From contig JAANWY010000054.1 in NCBI GenBank assembly GCA_018263655.1, positions 1 through 15,188 on the forward strand: a stretch of DNA of 15,188 nt. Reading direction: 5' to 3'. The position numbers and the translations under genes were made by a program. The notes beneath the pieces are model-generated. The model ran no database searches, was not told where the DNA came from, and saw only the letters and a list, made by a program, of their open reading frames with translations. Origin of the DNA: Anaerolineales bacterium (GTDB lineage: Bacteria > Chloroflexota > Anaerolineae > Epilineales > JAANWY01). Shown one piece after another: positions 1 to 6,828 of the stretch. Every line of letters starts with the position of its first letter. The stretch's first letter is position 1.

Positions 1-36
1 GCCCCCCTGCTCCCCCGCTCCCCTGCTCCCCGGCCC
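1..36. repeat. G/C-skewed simple repeat at left edge
   Basis: The plus strand is a near-pure pyrimidine run built from variants of CCCCTGCTCCCC and CCCGCT. On the minus strand it is a G-rich run that codes for GSRGAGEQGG at the visible end of the coiled-coil protein. The G-runs could form quadruplexes. It continues past the window edge, so its true length is unknown. Confidence 0.5.
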
Positions 37-1182
37 GGCCTGCGCGACCGCCTGCCGGCTGTCTTGCAACTCCGAGAGCGCCCGCGCGATGGCCGCCTGC
101 AAATCCTGGTCCCGCTGAGCGTTGGTGAGGGAAGCTTGCGCGGATTGTGCTGCCCGCTCGCCGGCCCGGGCGTCGCCTTGTCGAGCTGCGTCAGCCAGAG
201 CCGAGAGGGCGCTCGCCAAGCCCTGTCCTGAGCCTGTCGAAGGGTCTGCGTCGGTGGCGGCCGCCTGGGCGGCCAGTTGGTCCAACTGTTGAGCCAGACC
301 GGCTTGCTGGGTTGGGCTCATGCCGGCCAGCGCTGCGGCGAGTTGGCTAAGCGCTTCTTGAGCGCTGTTGGTTTGTTGGTTGGCTAGTTCCGCGAGTTGG
401 GCGGCCAGGGACTGCCGGGCGGCGCGCTTGGCGCCGACTCGCGGGTCCAATTGCCGGCGCAGTGTTTCCTCGGCCTCCGAGATATCGGCCAGAGCGTCTT
501 CCTGGATGCCTTGATTCTCGCGCAGCTTGCGGGCCAGTTCGGCCAACTGGCGCAGCAGTTCTTCGCGCTCCTCCGAGGTGGGCGTCGTCTCTGCGTGCAA
601 TTCTTCACGTAATTCCTCGATCTCCTCGGCTTGTTCCTGCGTGGCTTCGCGGACAGCGGCGCGGTGTTCCAGCACGGCGTCCATCGGGTTGGGAACGATA
701 GTCAGGATCACGATGGCAGCCGCGACGATGCCGGCCCACTTCAACGCTCGCCGGTCGACCGTCAGCCCGATGTCCCGCCGGGGGTTGATCCGGCGTGCCA
801 CGTACACAGCATCATCCCGCTGGCGTTCGACCAACTCGCCTCGTGTCCCCCGGATGGCCATCTCCAGCGCCGTGGACAGCCGTTCCTTGAGCTTCAGCAT
901 GACGTCGGTTCGGCGGGCTACTGTGGGAAGTGGCAGCGGGCGGATAAGAGCGTAGCCGAGGACCCCACCCAGCCAGATGAGTAGCGGAGCGCCCGCCCAC
1001 CACGGCAGTCGCTCGATGGGCCAGCGCCGGCCGGCGATCAGCACAATGCCGGCGCCGGCCAGCGCCACCCACAACGTGCGCGTCGCGAACAGCAGGCCAT
1101 CGCGCAGGCGCAGCCGCCGGCCGAGGGCGCGTAACGGCGACCCCAGCGGCGTAGCGTCGATCGATGGTCGACTTTGTGGCAT
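1..1182 (-). CDS. Membrane-anchored coiled-coil protein, C-terminus cut by window edge
   Basis: An open frame of 394 codons runs from ATG at 1182 to the left edge without a stop, so the gene is partial. I see three likely membrane segments: about residues 29-50, 60-80 and 148-165. Between the second and third lies a cytoplasmic-looking stretch with the phrase KERLSTALEM. From residue 175 on the protein is a long Glu/Arg/Gln/Ala-rich coiled coil, then Ala/Gln-rich low complexity. The start lies 2 bp after the permease stop (TAG at 1185-1187), so the two are very probably translationally coupled. Proteins with this layout occur next to ABC-2 permeases, sometimes labelled DUF4175-like; I cannot confirm the family. 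An adaptor or scaffold role for the neighbouring transporter is inference. Near residues 313-321 a dispersed repeat is read in frame as DPSTGSGQG, and the visible end is Gly-rich (GSRGAGEQGG), also repeat-like. Confidence 0.8.
   Translation of the reverse strand, partial: MPQSRPSIDATPLGSPLRALGRRLRLRDGLLFATRTLWVALAGAGIVLIAGRRWPIERLPWWAGAPLLIWLGGVLGYALIRPLPLPTVARRTDVMLKLKERLSTALEMAIRGTRGELVERQRDDAVYVARRINPRRDIGLTVDRRALKWAGIVAAAIVILTIVPNPMDAVLEHRAAVREATQEQAEEIEELREELHAETTPTSEEREELLRQLAELARKLRENQGIQEDALADISEAEETLRRQLDPRVGAKRAARQSLAAQLAELANQQTNSAQEALSQLAAALAGMSPTQQAGLAQQLDQLAAQAAATDADPSTGSGQGLASALSALADAARQGDARAGERAAQSAQASLTNAQRDQDLQAAIARALSELQDSRQAVAQAGPGSRGAGEQGG
221..244 (-). repeat. Dispersed short repeat inserted in frame in a CDS
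   Basis: On the minus strand the core is GACAGGCTCAGGACAGG, bounded by CCCTTC on the left. It holds GACAGG twice as a direct repeat. It is translated in frame as PSTGSGQ within the coiled-coil protein. I recall this sequence as a dispersed repeat in many environmental and Chloroflexota genomes; here only one copy is seen, so repeat status rests on recall. Confidence 0.55.
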
Positions 1183-1184
1183 CG

Positions 1185-2405
1185 CTATGGCGCCTCGGCA
1201 GGTGGTGGGGCAGTCGTTGGCGTTGGTGGAGGCGGATATGGGACCGCCGGCACCGCACGTTCGATCTGCACCGGCGCGACGGGCACTGGCGCCGGCGGAG
1301 CCGGTGTCGGGATGCCGAGGCGCTCGGCTTCGCCGACCAACGGCTTGAACAGGAAGTAGCCGCCAACGCCCAACAGGAGGAGCAGAACGATCACGATTGC
1401 TGCGCCGGCGCGCCCGATCCGCCAGCGGCGAACTGGCTTCACCAACTGGGTGCTGACGAGGTAGAGGGTGACGGTCAACGCCGCGTAAAGCGCCAGTGTG
1501 TAGTGCCACGTCGGGCGCACGGTGAACTCGGCCGGTGCGCGGGGACCGGCCACCACCCGCCAGTCGCCGGCCAGCAGCCCGAACGGAATACCCAAGCTGA
1601 AGGCGCCGCTCTGCGGTGTCGCTTCGCTGAGCACCGCCGCCATGGCGCTGAACGGATTCGGAATCAACAGCGCACGCGGCGGCGGGGCCCCCTGGACCAC
1701 GCCCCACAACACGGCAATGAACACTGTTCCAACGCTGAGCAAGAGCAGGAAGCTGTAGCTGAGCACCGTCGCGCGGGCGGTCCGGCCGGTCAGCGCTGAG
1801 AAGAAGAGCCCCACGACGCCGAATGTGATGGTAGTCGTGATTAGGACGAGCAACGCTTTCAGCATATCGGCCGGCGCCACCCCGCCGAAGATGAAGACCA
1901 GGCTGGCCAAGGGGATGGCGGCGAAGATCAGGAGCAGCACGTAGCTCAGCGCCGAGAGGAGCTTGCCCCACAGGATGGTGCGTGGCTTCAGCGGCGTCGC
2001 GACCAACATCTCGTAAGTCAGGTTCTCGCGCTCGCTGCTGATGGTGCCGGCCGTCAGGGCCGGCGTGATGAATAGGATCAAGAATAGCTCGAAGAAGGCG
2101 AGGCCGGCGAACAGCGATTGCCCGATGGTGGCGCTCATCAAACCGCTTGGGTTGTACCTCATCGATGCCCCGACGATCCGATAGAGCCCGTAGCTGACCA
2201 AGCTCAGCACCGCCAAGAAGGCGGTCAGGATGGCGAAGGCACGACCACCACGCATTCTGGAACGGAGTTCTTTTACAACGACGGGGTTGTGGAGAATGGA
2301 GGATGGAGGATGGAGAATGGAGATTAGAGATTGGAGATTAGGGACCCATCTTCCATTTTCCCCTTTCCATTTTCCATCTTCCATTTTCCCCTTTCCCCTT
2401 TCCAT
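1185..2405 (-). CDS. ABC-2 type transporter permease with repeat-derived N-terminus
   Basis: A 406-residue membrane protein. After a polar start comes NPVVVKELRSRMRGGRAF, typical of the beginning of ABC-2/GldF-like permeases in these operons. About seven hydrophobic segments follow (roughly residues 57-77, 98-120, 150-175, 185-208, 215-238, 313-335, 345-363). The loop with GTISSERENLTYEMLVATPL is characteristic of the family. The C-terminal 45 residues are a Pro/Ala/Val-rich tail. It lies 6 bp downstream of the ATPase gene, its obvious partner, and 2 bp upstream of the coiled-coil gene. The first 38 or so residues (MERGKGKMED and on) are translated from a purine-rich simple repeat and are unlikely to be ancestral. 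The start is therefore uncertain: ATG at 2405 is the outermost, and ATG at residue 51 is an alternative that would delete the conserved NPVVVKELRS. The substrate cannot be told from sequence. Confidence 0.88.
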   Translation of the reverse strand: MERGKGKMEDGKWKGENGRWVPNLQSLISILHPPSSILHNPVVVKELRSRMRGGRAFAILTAFLAVLSLVSYGLYRIVGASMRYNPSGLMSATIGQSLFAGLAFFELFLILFITPALTAGTISSERENLTYEMLVATPLKPRTILWGKLLSALSYVLLLIFAAIPLASLVFIFGGVAPADMLKALLVLITTTITFGVVGLFFSALTGRTARATVLSYSFLLLLSVGTVFIAVLWGVVQGAPPPRALLIPNPFSAMAAVLSEATPQSGAFSLGIPFGLLAGDWRVVAGPRAPAEFTVRPTWHYTLALYAALTVTLYLVSTQLVKPVRRWRIGRAGAAIVIVLLLLLGVGGYFLFKPLVGEAERLGIPTPAPPAPVPVAPVQIERAVPAVPYPPPPTPTTAPPPAEAP

Positions 2406-2412
2406 TTTCCAT
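2291..2412. repeat. Purine/pyrimidine simple-repeat tract at the permease start
   Basis: The plus strand is purine-rich from 2291 to 2343 (variants of GGAGAATGGAGGATGG and GAGATTAGAGATT), then pyrimidine-rich from 2347 to 2412 (variants of TTCCATTTTCC and CCCTTTCC). The two halves are related as degenerate inverted copies of a GGAnAATGGAnGATGG unit. The tract fills the gap between the ATPase stop and the conserved part of the permease and supplies the permease's ATG and several GGGG/AGG runs upstream of ATGs. Mirror purine tracts can adopt hairpin or triplex forms; whether this one does is unknown. Confidence 0.85.
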
Positions 2413-3344
2413 CATTGGACTTCGCCCTTTGTGATCTGAAGAAATACATCCTCCAAGTCTGTCACGTCTTCGGTGAAGTTGGTGACTTTGACGTTGTGGT
2501 GGATGAGGTAGGCTAGGAGGCCGGCTGTCGCTTCGGCGTCGCCGGTGAAGGTGGCTTGCAGGCCGCCATTGACCTCGAACACCTCGCCGATGCCCTTGAA
2601 CTTCGCCAGGGTTGCACGGGCTTGTTCGACATCGGAGATGACCGTCAGGCGGATGATTCTCTCGTGGCGCAGGTGCCGGCGCACGTCCCTCATCGGACCA
2701 CTGACCAGGAGCCGGCCCTGCTCGATGATGCCGACCTGGTCGCACATCTCGGCCAGCTCGCTCAGGATGTGGGAGCTGACGATGATGGTCTTGCCCATGC
2801 GTTGCAGTTCGCGCAGCAACTCGCGAATCTCCACCCTGGCGCGCGGGTCCAGCCCCGACGCCGGCTCGTCCAGCAGCAGGATCTGTGGGTCGTGCACCAA
2901 CGCGTGGGCCAGGCACAGGCGCTGGCGCATGCCGCGCGATAGATTCTCGACATAATCATCGCACTTGCCGTCCAGATCGACCAGCGCCAGCAGTTCGTCG
3001 ACCAGGCGGGCGCGGCGGTCGGCCGGCAGGTTGTAGCAGCGGCCGAAGAAGTCCAGGTATTCCCAGACCCGCATGTCGTCGTAGACGCCGAAGAAGTCGG
3101 GCATGTAGCCCACCAGCCAGCGGGCGGCCTCGGGGTGGCGCTGGATGTCGTCGCCGGCCAGTCGGATGTCGCCGGCGTCGGGTTCGAGCAGGCCGGCGAG
3201 GAGGCGCAGTGTCGTGGTCTTGCCGGCGCCGTTGGGTCCGATGAAGCCGTACAGCGTCCCCGGCTCGATACGCAGCTCAAGCTGGTCGACGGCGGTTAGG
3301 CCGTTGAATTGTTTGGTCAGGTTGGTGGTTTCGATTGCGGACAT
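2412..3344 (-). CDS. ABC transporter ATP-binding protein
   Basis: A 310-residue nucleotide-binding subunit of an ABC-2 type exporter that hydrolyses ATP at the inner face of the membrane. Visible motifs: Walker A GPNGAGKTT (residues 36-44); a Q-loop region reading GYMPDFFGVYDDM, where the usual Gln is Asp, as is usual in this subgroup; signature LSRGMRQR (135-142); Walker B ILLLDEP (155-161) with D-loop SGLDP; and the switch histidine in SSH (192). A C-terminal domain of about 80 residues follows (VISDVEQARATLAKFKG onward), as in NatA/GldA-like ATPases. The gene follows the 813-residue membrane protein after a 238-bp repeat-filled gap and is 6 bp from the permease, with which it should assemble. 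ATG at 3344 fits the family's N-terminus, but I see no good Shine-Dalgarno sequence before it. Confidence 0.95.
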   Translation of the reverse strand: MSAIETTNLTKQFNGLTAVDQLELRIEPGTLYGFIGPNGAGKTTTLRLLAGLLEPDAGDIRLAGDDIQRHPEAARWLVGYMPDFFGVYDDMRVWEYLDFFGRCYNLPADRRARLVDELLALVDLDGKCDDYVENLSRGMRQRLCLAHALVHDPQILLLDEPASGLDPRARVEIRELLRELQRMGKTIIVSSHILSELAEMCDQVGIIEQGRLLVSGPMRDVRRHLRHERIIRLTVISDVEQARATLAKFKGIGEVFEVNGGLQATFTGDAEATAGLLAYLIHHNVKVTNFTEDVTDLEDVFLQITKGEVQ

Positions 3345-3376
3345 GTCAACGTGTTGCGTCTTGCGTGACTACTTCC

Positions 3377-3570
3377 CCTGTTGGGCGAAGGCTTCCTCTT
3401 GTTGGGCGAAGGTCTCCGACCGAGCCCAAACGCGGCGGCGGTCAGGAGACCTTGCCGAACAATGGGCCCTTGGGCGAACTTCCCCTGTTGGGCGAACTCC
3501 CCCCTGTTGGGCGAAGGTCTCTGACCGAGCCCAAACGCGGCGGCGGTCAGGAGGCCTTGCCGAACAATGG
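3377..3570. repeat. Duplicated hairpin-forming repeat between two operon genes
   Basis: Two 66-bp copies, 3400-3465 and 3505-3570, differ at only two positions (C/T near 3416/3521, A/G near 3449/3554). Each is an imperfect inverted repeat: the arm TTGTTGGGCGAAGGTCTC at the left pairs with GAGACCTTGCCGAACAA at the right around a GC-rich loop. Shorter copies of CTGTTGGGCGAA occur alone near 3379, 3485 and, in truncated form, 3470. The block fills most of the 238 bp between the 813-residue protein and the ATPase gene. No gene is supported here. A transcript crossing it would form strong hairpins, which might tune expression between the two genes (inference). Confidence 0.85.
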
Positions 3571-3571
3571 A

Positions 3572-3600
3572 CGGGTCACTGGTCACTGATCACTGAGCAC
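3572..3600. repeat. Short tandem CACTGRT-type repeat at the 3' end of a CDS
   Basis: Units of GGTCACT/GATCACT/GAGCACT follow each other across 3572-3600. The minus-strand reading supplies the last residues (GSVLSDQ) and the TGA stop (3583-3585) of the 813-residue protein. It directly adjoins the larger hairpin repeat block. Confidence 0.7.
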
Positions 3601-6024
3601 TGAACCGCGCGTCCCTTCCAGCGCGATGTTCGTGTACAAACATCCGCCCTTCTGGTTGCCGGCCTGCATCCTAACGCGGATGGTGTGGTTAGTCGGCTGG
3701 ATGAAGGGATTCGGATCGTCGATGTGGTTGGCGCCCAGCCTGATGTCCTCGATCGTTTGCCATCCGCCGGCCGTCCAGTCATAGAGCGCGGTGGCCGGCG
3801 CTTGCCCCCATCCGCCGTCGCTCTCAATGATCAGATTGAGCTCACTGAACCGAACGTCGTGCAGATCGCGAGGCAGCCGGAATTCCAGCACCATTGCCCC
3901 CTGATACGGGGTAAACCCGAGCGAGCGTCCGCCGTAACATTGGCTGGCGTTGCCTTCTTGCTCGACGAGTTGGGCAAGGGTGAAGCCGGGTGGCACGCCG
4001 ACTTCGCGCTCACCAAAGTGCAGCGCCGGCTGAGCGATGACCAGTGATGTGGCGAGTTCACGTGCATTTGCACCCTCGACGCGAGTCGACTGTGGGCTTT
4101 CGTCCAGCCAGCCGATGATGAGCGGGCCGGCGTTCGCCACATAGCCTGTTTCGTATGCCGGCAGAAACACACTATCGAGTATTTGTTGCTTCAGCCGTAT
4201 CTCGCGGCTGGGGCCACGAGGGCCTGGGTTGCTCAGTTCGTCTTGAAGGATAAGGTAGCTCAGTGGCGGTCCGCGATGGACTCCCGTTGTACTGACTTCG
4301 AAGTCCACCTCGACGGTCTGACCGGCTTCCAGCGATCCCAGACGGATGAAATCATCGGCGAGGGCGATCACTGTGTCCTGAAGTGGCAGTGCACTGGCGT
4401 TGGTCACCTGTCCCTTGAGGCGCCCGTCTCGATATCTCAGGTCAGATTGGAGGGCGATGGGGGTTCGGATGACGGTTTCGGCCGCGAAGGTTTGCATGGC
4501 CCATTGATTGACCGTCAGGTTGCGGACCTTGGTTGGCCGCCCTTGGATCACTGTGATGTCGCCGGCGATAGCGGCGGTGGACGAACTCCAGGGGCTGTAT
4601 TGTGGGTGCAGCGATCTAACCAGCGGATCGCCGGCGACGCTCACGGTGTAGGTGCGTTTCGTGGGCGAAAACAGGCCGACGTAGGTGCGAACGCTCGACA
4701 CCTCGACGTCCATCATCGGTTCGATGATGGATAACTTGTTGACGATCACTTCGCCGCCGCGCAGAGCGTAGCCGACGCCGTAAGCGCCGACGGAGAAAGT
4801 GAGCGTCATGGCCGGAATTGTGATCCACGCCCACTCTGGCCGGCGCGTCCGGCGCAGGACGAAGTAGTTGATGGGACCAACCAGGAACACGTAAATCGCG
4901 AGCAGCAGGACGACCCAGCGGACCGACGGCAGATCCAGCGCGGGCAGGTTCGACAGCGCGTTCATCATGCGCTGGTCGACGAGCTGGTGTGGCGAGACGT
5001 CGGGGGGTGTTTCGACGGCAGCCAGCGCGTCGGGTTGCAGAAGCGTGCTCCACATTTTCTTTTCGCCGGCCCACGCACCGAAAGGTGACAGACCCAAATC
5101 GAGCGCGAGGAAGGTCACCCGCCCTTGCCCAGTCTCCCGCTGGACGATGAGGGGGGTCGTGTCCTGCTCGGCTAGCGCGACGCTCTCTTCTGCAAGACTG
5201 GTTTCGGCGACGACGAACGGTCCGGGGACGCGGATGGGGTCGCCGCCGAGGGTAGTCAAGCCTGGCAATCCATCAACCGACCGGGTGCCGTCGAGGGTGA
5301 CGGGTAGCAGGTCGGCCGGCAGGCCGGCCGTCGTCAGCGCGGCGCCGGCGCCCCCGCCAACGACGAGATGCCCGCCGAGTTGCACCCAGGTGGACAGCGC
5401 TTGCTGCTGGGCCGGCGCGAGCTGGCTGGTGTCGACGGCGTTGAGGATCAGGACGTCGAAGGATCTCAATCCCGCCGGCCGCTCCGGGATTTCGCCGGTC
5501 GAGAGCGCAACGGTTCGAACTCCCCCCGGACGTTGAGGTATCGAAAGCGTACGTAAGATGGACAAGGCATCGGGGTCGCGGGCGAGAAGACCGATCAGCA
5601 GGGTGTGATACGTGATCGGCTGTACGTCGACCGCGGAGGCTGCAAGTTCTTTGTGTTCTTCTGTCAGGGTAAGGGGCAGCCGGCGGGAGAAACTGGTGGG
5701 CAATACGTAGAGATCGACTTGCTTTCGGGCGCCGGCCGGCAGTTCGAGGGGCTGTATGAAGGTTGCTTCACCGCCAGAAGAGGTGACGATGGCGCGAACT
5801 TCTACTGTGCGGTCGCCGCCTCGGTTGGATAGCGTGACGCGTACAGGCAGCCATTCACCGTATTTCACCAGGCCACCGAACAGGGCTTCGGCCGACCAAG
5901 CGATGTTGCCGGCCGGCCGTTGTGCAGCCGCCGGCGCTCCTGGCAACAGCGTCAGCATAAGCGCAAGCACCAGCACCAGGATGGCAAATGTTCTATGCAG
6001 AAGACTCAACGCCACCTCTTTCAT
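3583..6024 (-). CDS. Secreted/membrane protein with glutamine-amidotransferase-like domain, ABC operon partner
   Basis: An 813-residue protein. Residues 1-36 form a signal peptide (hydrophobic 12-29, then APAAAQ). Residues 40-135 look like a beta-sandwich. Residues 138-330 resemble a class I glutamine-amidotransferase-like fold: SFDVLILNAVDTSQL followed by WVQLGGHLVVGGG, as in proteins that lost the amidotransferase catalytic Cys. Two membrane helices follow (about 369-390 and 400-421), and the remaining 390 residues are beta-rich. Function unknown. The layout fits a large protein displayed outside the cell and anchored mid-chain, upstream of an ABC exporter, as in gliding- or MoxR-type envelope clusters (inference). 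Start: ATG at 6024; TTG at 6027 is also in frame, and a later TTG after AAAGAGGTGGCG is a possible alternative. The last seven residues are translated from a simple repeat. Confidence 0.8.
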   Translation of the reverse strand: MKEVALSLLHRTFAILVLVLALMLTLLPGAPAAAQRPAGNIAWSAEALFGGLVKYGEWLPVRVTLSNRGGDRTVEVRAIVTSSGGEATFIQPLELPAGARKQVDLYVLPTSFSRRLPLTLTEEHKELAASAVDVQPITYHTLLIGLLARDPDALSILRTLSIPQRPGGVRTVALSTGEIPERPAGLRSFDVLILNAVDTSQLAPAQQQALSTWVQLGGHLVVGGGAGAALTTAGLPADLLPVTLDGTRSVDGLPGLTTLGGDPIRVPGPFVVAETSLAEESVALAEQDTTPLIVQRETGQGRVTFLALDLGLSPFGAWAGEKKMWSTLLQPDALAAVETPPDVSPHQLVDQRMMNALSNLPALDLPSVRWVVLLLAIYVFLVGPINYFVLRRTRRPEWAWITIPAMTLTFSVGAYGVGYALRGGEVIVNKLSIIEPMMDVEVSSVRTYVGLFSPTKRTYTVSVAGDPLVRSLHPQYSPWSSSTAAIAGDITVIQGRPTKVRNLTVNQWAMQTFAAETVIRTPIALQSDLRYRDGRLKGQVTNASALPLQDTVIALADDFIRLGSLEAGQTVEVDFEVSTTGVHRGPPLSYLILQDELSNPGPRGPSREIRLKQQILDSVFLPAYETGYVANAGPLIIGWLDESPQSTRVEGANARELATSLVIAQPALHFGEREVGVPPGFTLAQLVEQEGNASQCYGGRSLGFTPYQGAMVLEFRLPRDLHDVRFSELNLIIESDGGWGQAPATALYDWTAGGWQTIEDIRLGANHIDDPNPFIQPTNHTIRVRMQAGNQKGGCLYTNIALEGTRGSVLSDQ

Positions 6025-6083
6025 CAATTCAGCACTATCTACACTTGGTCGGCTGACTACATAGTCGGATTGTCAAGCAGTCT

Positions 6084-6233
6084 CGGTAAATCGCAATCTA
6101 GGTTCGTAGTCAGCCACGGAGGCGAAGCCGGAGTGGCATCCCGGCGTCCTGCGGTACCACGGACGGCACTCCACTGCGTTCCGGACGGATGTGCGCATCC
6201 GCGCTCACTACGAACGGGCTTTGCAATTTACCG
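6084..6233. repeat. Imperfect inverted-repeat element, possible miniature element
   Basis: The 27-bp arms 6084-6110 and 6207-6233 match at 21 of 27 positions when one is reverse-complemented (outer CGGTAAAT and inner TTCGTAGT are exact). The 96-bp interior is also rich in smaller palindromes. A 7-bp direct repeat TGTCAAG lies outside (6071-6077 and 6248-6254) and might be a target duplication, but it is short and not exactly abutting the arms. No transposase frame is present. Confidence 0.6.
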
Positions 6234-6460
6234 AATCTCTGGCAAGCTGTCAAGTCGAAGAGCGAAGGCTCGGATCGCGACCGCTGGCGACGACCTGCCC
6301 CGTTACCGACCGACACCTGGCGGCCGGTTATGTGGCGTCTGTCGGGCAGGGGCGGCCGGCGCTATATGGCCAGCACTTCGCCCTTCGAAATAGCTAACGA
6401 ATGAAGGCCGGCCGAAGTTCCAGCTTCAATTGTATGTAGGCGTTGCCAGAGGGGCAAACA
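6234..6460. other. Intergenic stretch without recognisable gene
   Basis: Short open frames cross this stretch, but none has a recognisable domain, a convincing ribosome-binding site or coding-like composition. It lies between two inverted-repeat elements. It may be decayed DNA; nothing can be named. Confidence 0.4.
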
Positions 6461-6597
6461 GCAGTTCTGAATTTGGCTTTAGTGGCTACCCTTGCGAAGG
6501 TTGCTAAGGGACTCCGCAGCGAAGTGGCACGCGACAACCGACGGTGATTCTGCCGCGAAACCGGCTCACAAACCTTCGCAAGGGTCAAATTTGGAAT
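6461..6597. repeat. Inverted-repeat element copy E1 (core orientation 1)
   Basis: Exact 14-bp inverted arms CCCTTGCGAAGGTT (6489-6502) and AACCTTCGCAAGGG (6571-6584) enclose a 68-bp core (6503-6570). Flanks (6461-6488 left, 6585-6597 right) are shared, in the same orientation, with copy E2 at 11633-11930, while the core is reversed there. No coding capacity. Confidence 0.9.
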
Positions 6598-6618
6598 TCC
6601 TGAGGGCAAGAGCAATTT

Positions 6619-6647
6619 TTGCTATGACCCGGTCGATATGCTATAAT
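6619..6647 (+). promoter_or_regulatory. Sigma-70-type promoter for the EF-G-like gene
   Basis: -35 box TTGCTA (6619-6624), a 17-bp spacer, and a consensus -10 box TATAAT (6642-6647). Transcription should start near 6654, which is where the 8-bp target duplication of the miniature element lies. The element thus falls inside the 5' leader. Confidence 0.75.
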
Positions 6648-6653
6648 ACTCTA

Positions 6654-6801
6654 CGGTATTCGTAACTACTCAGCCTATGTCATTGCGAGGAGCGTTTTTT
6701 ACGACGAAGCAATCCCCAAGTGCGTAGGAGATTGCTTCGTCACTCCGCTACGCTCCGTTCCTCGCAATGACAACAAGGGGGCTGAGTAGTTACCGGTATT
6801 C
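6654..6801. mobile_element. IS66-like miniature inverted-repeat element with 8-bp target duplication
   Basis: A 132-bp element at 6662-6793 has exact 14-bp terminal inverted repeats GTAACTACTCAGCC / GGCTGAGTAGTTAC. Inner inverted pairs are TGTCATTGCGAGGA (6678-6691) with 6759-6772, and ACGAAGCAATC (6704-6714) with 6730-6740. It is flanked by the direct repeat CGGTATTC (6654-6661 and 6794-6801), a classical target-site duplication. Ends beginning GTAA with an 8-bp duplication are known of the IS66 family; assignment to that family is inference. It contains no transposase gene and must have been moved in trans. Confidence 0.88.
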
Positions 6802-6816
6802 TGACGATGTTGCATC

Positions 6817-6822
6817 AGGAGG
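6817..6822 (+). promoter_or_regulatory. Ribosome-binding site that decides the EF-G-like start
   Basis: AGGAGG abuts an in-frame ATG at 6823 with no spacer, so that ATG is not usable. It stands 6 bp before ATG 6829, the correct distance, so 6829 is taken as the start. Confidence 0.85.
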
Positions 6823-6828
6823 ATGTGG

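Noticed and set aside
812..1366. Minus-strand open frame of 184 codons
   Set aside because: Arg-rich shadow in another frame of the coiled-coil protein and permease, which overlap it on the same strand.
2338..2916. Minus-strand open frame of 192 codons overlapping the ABC ATPase
   Set aside because: Out-of-frame reading of the ATPase; the ATPase frame has all the motifs.
6071..6076. TTGACA (minus strand) as a -35 box for the 813-residue gene
   Set aside because: A perfect -35, but no -10-like hexamer at 16-18 bp downstream, so no promoter is called.
5920..6393. Plus-strand open frame of 157 codons across the intergenic region
   Set aside because: It runs over the start of the 813-residue gene and an inverted-repeat element; no domain, no ribosome-binding site.
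6571..6600. E1/E2 arms as rho-independent terminators
   Set aside because: The inverted arms form hairpins but no T-tract follows, and they belong to a larger repeated element present in two places.
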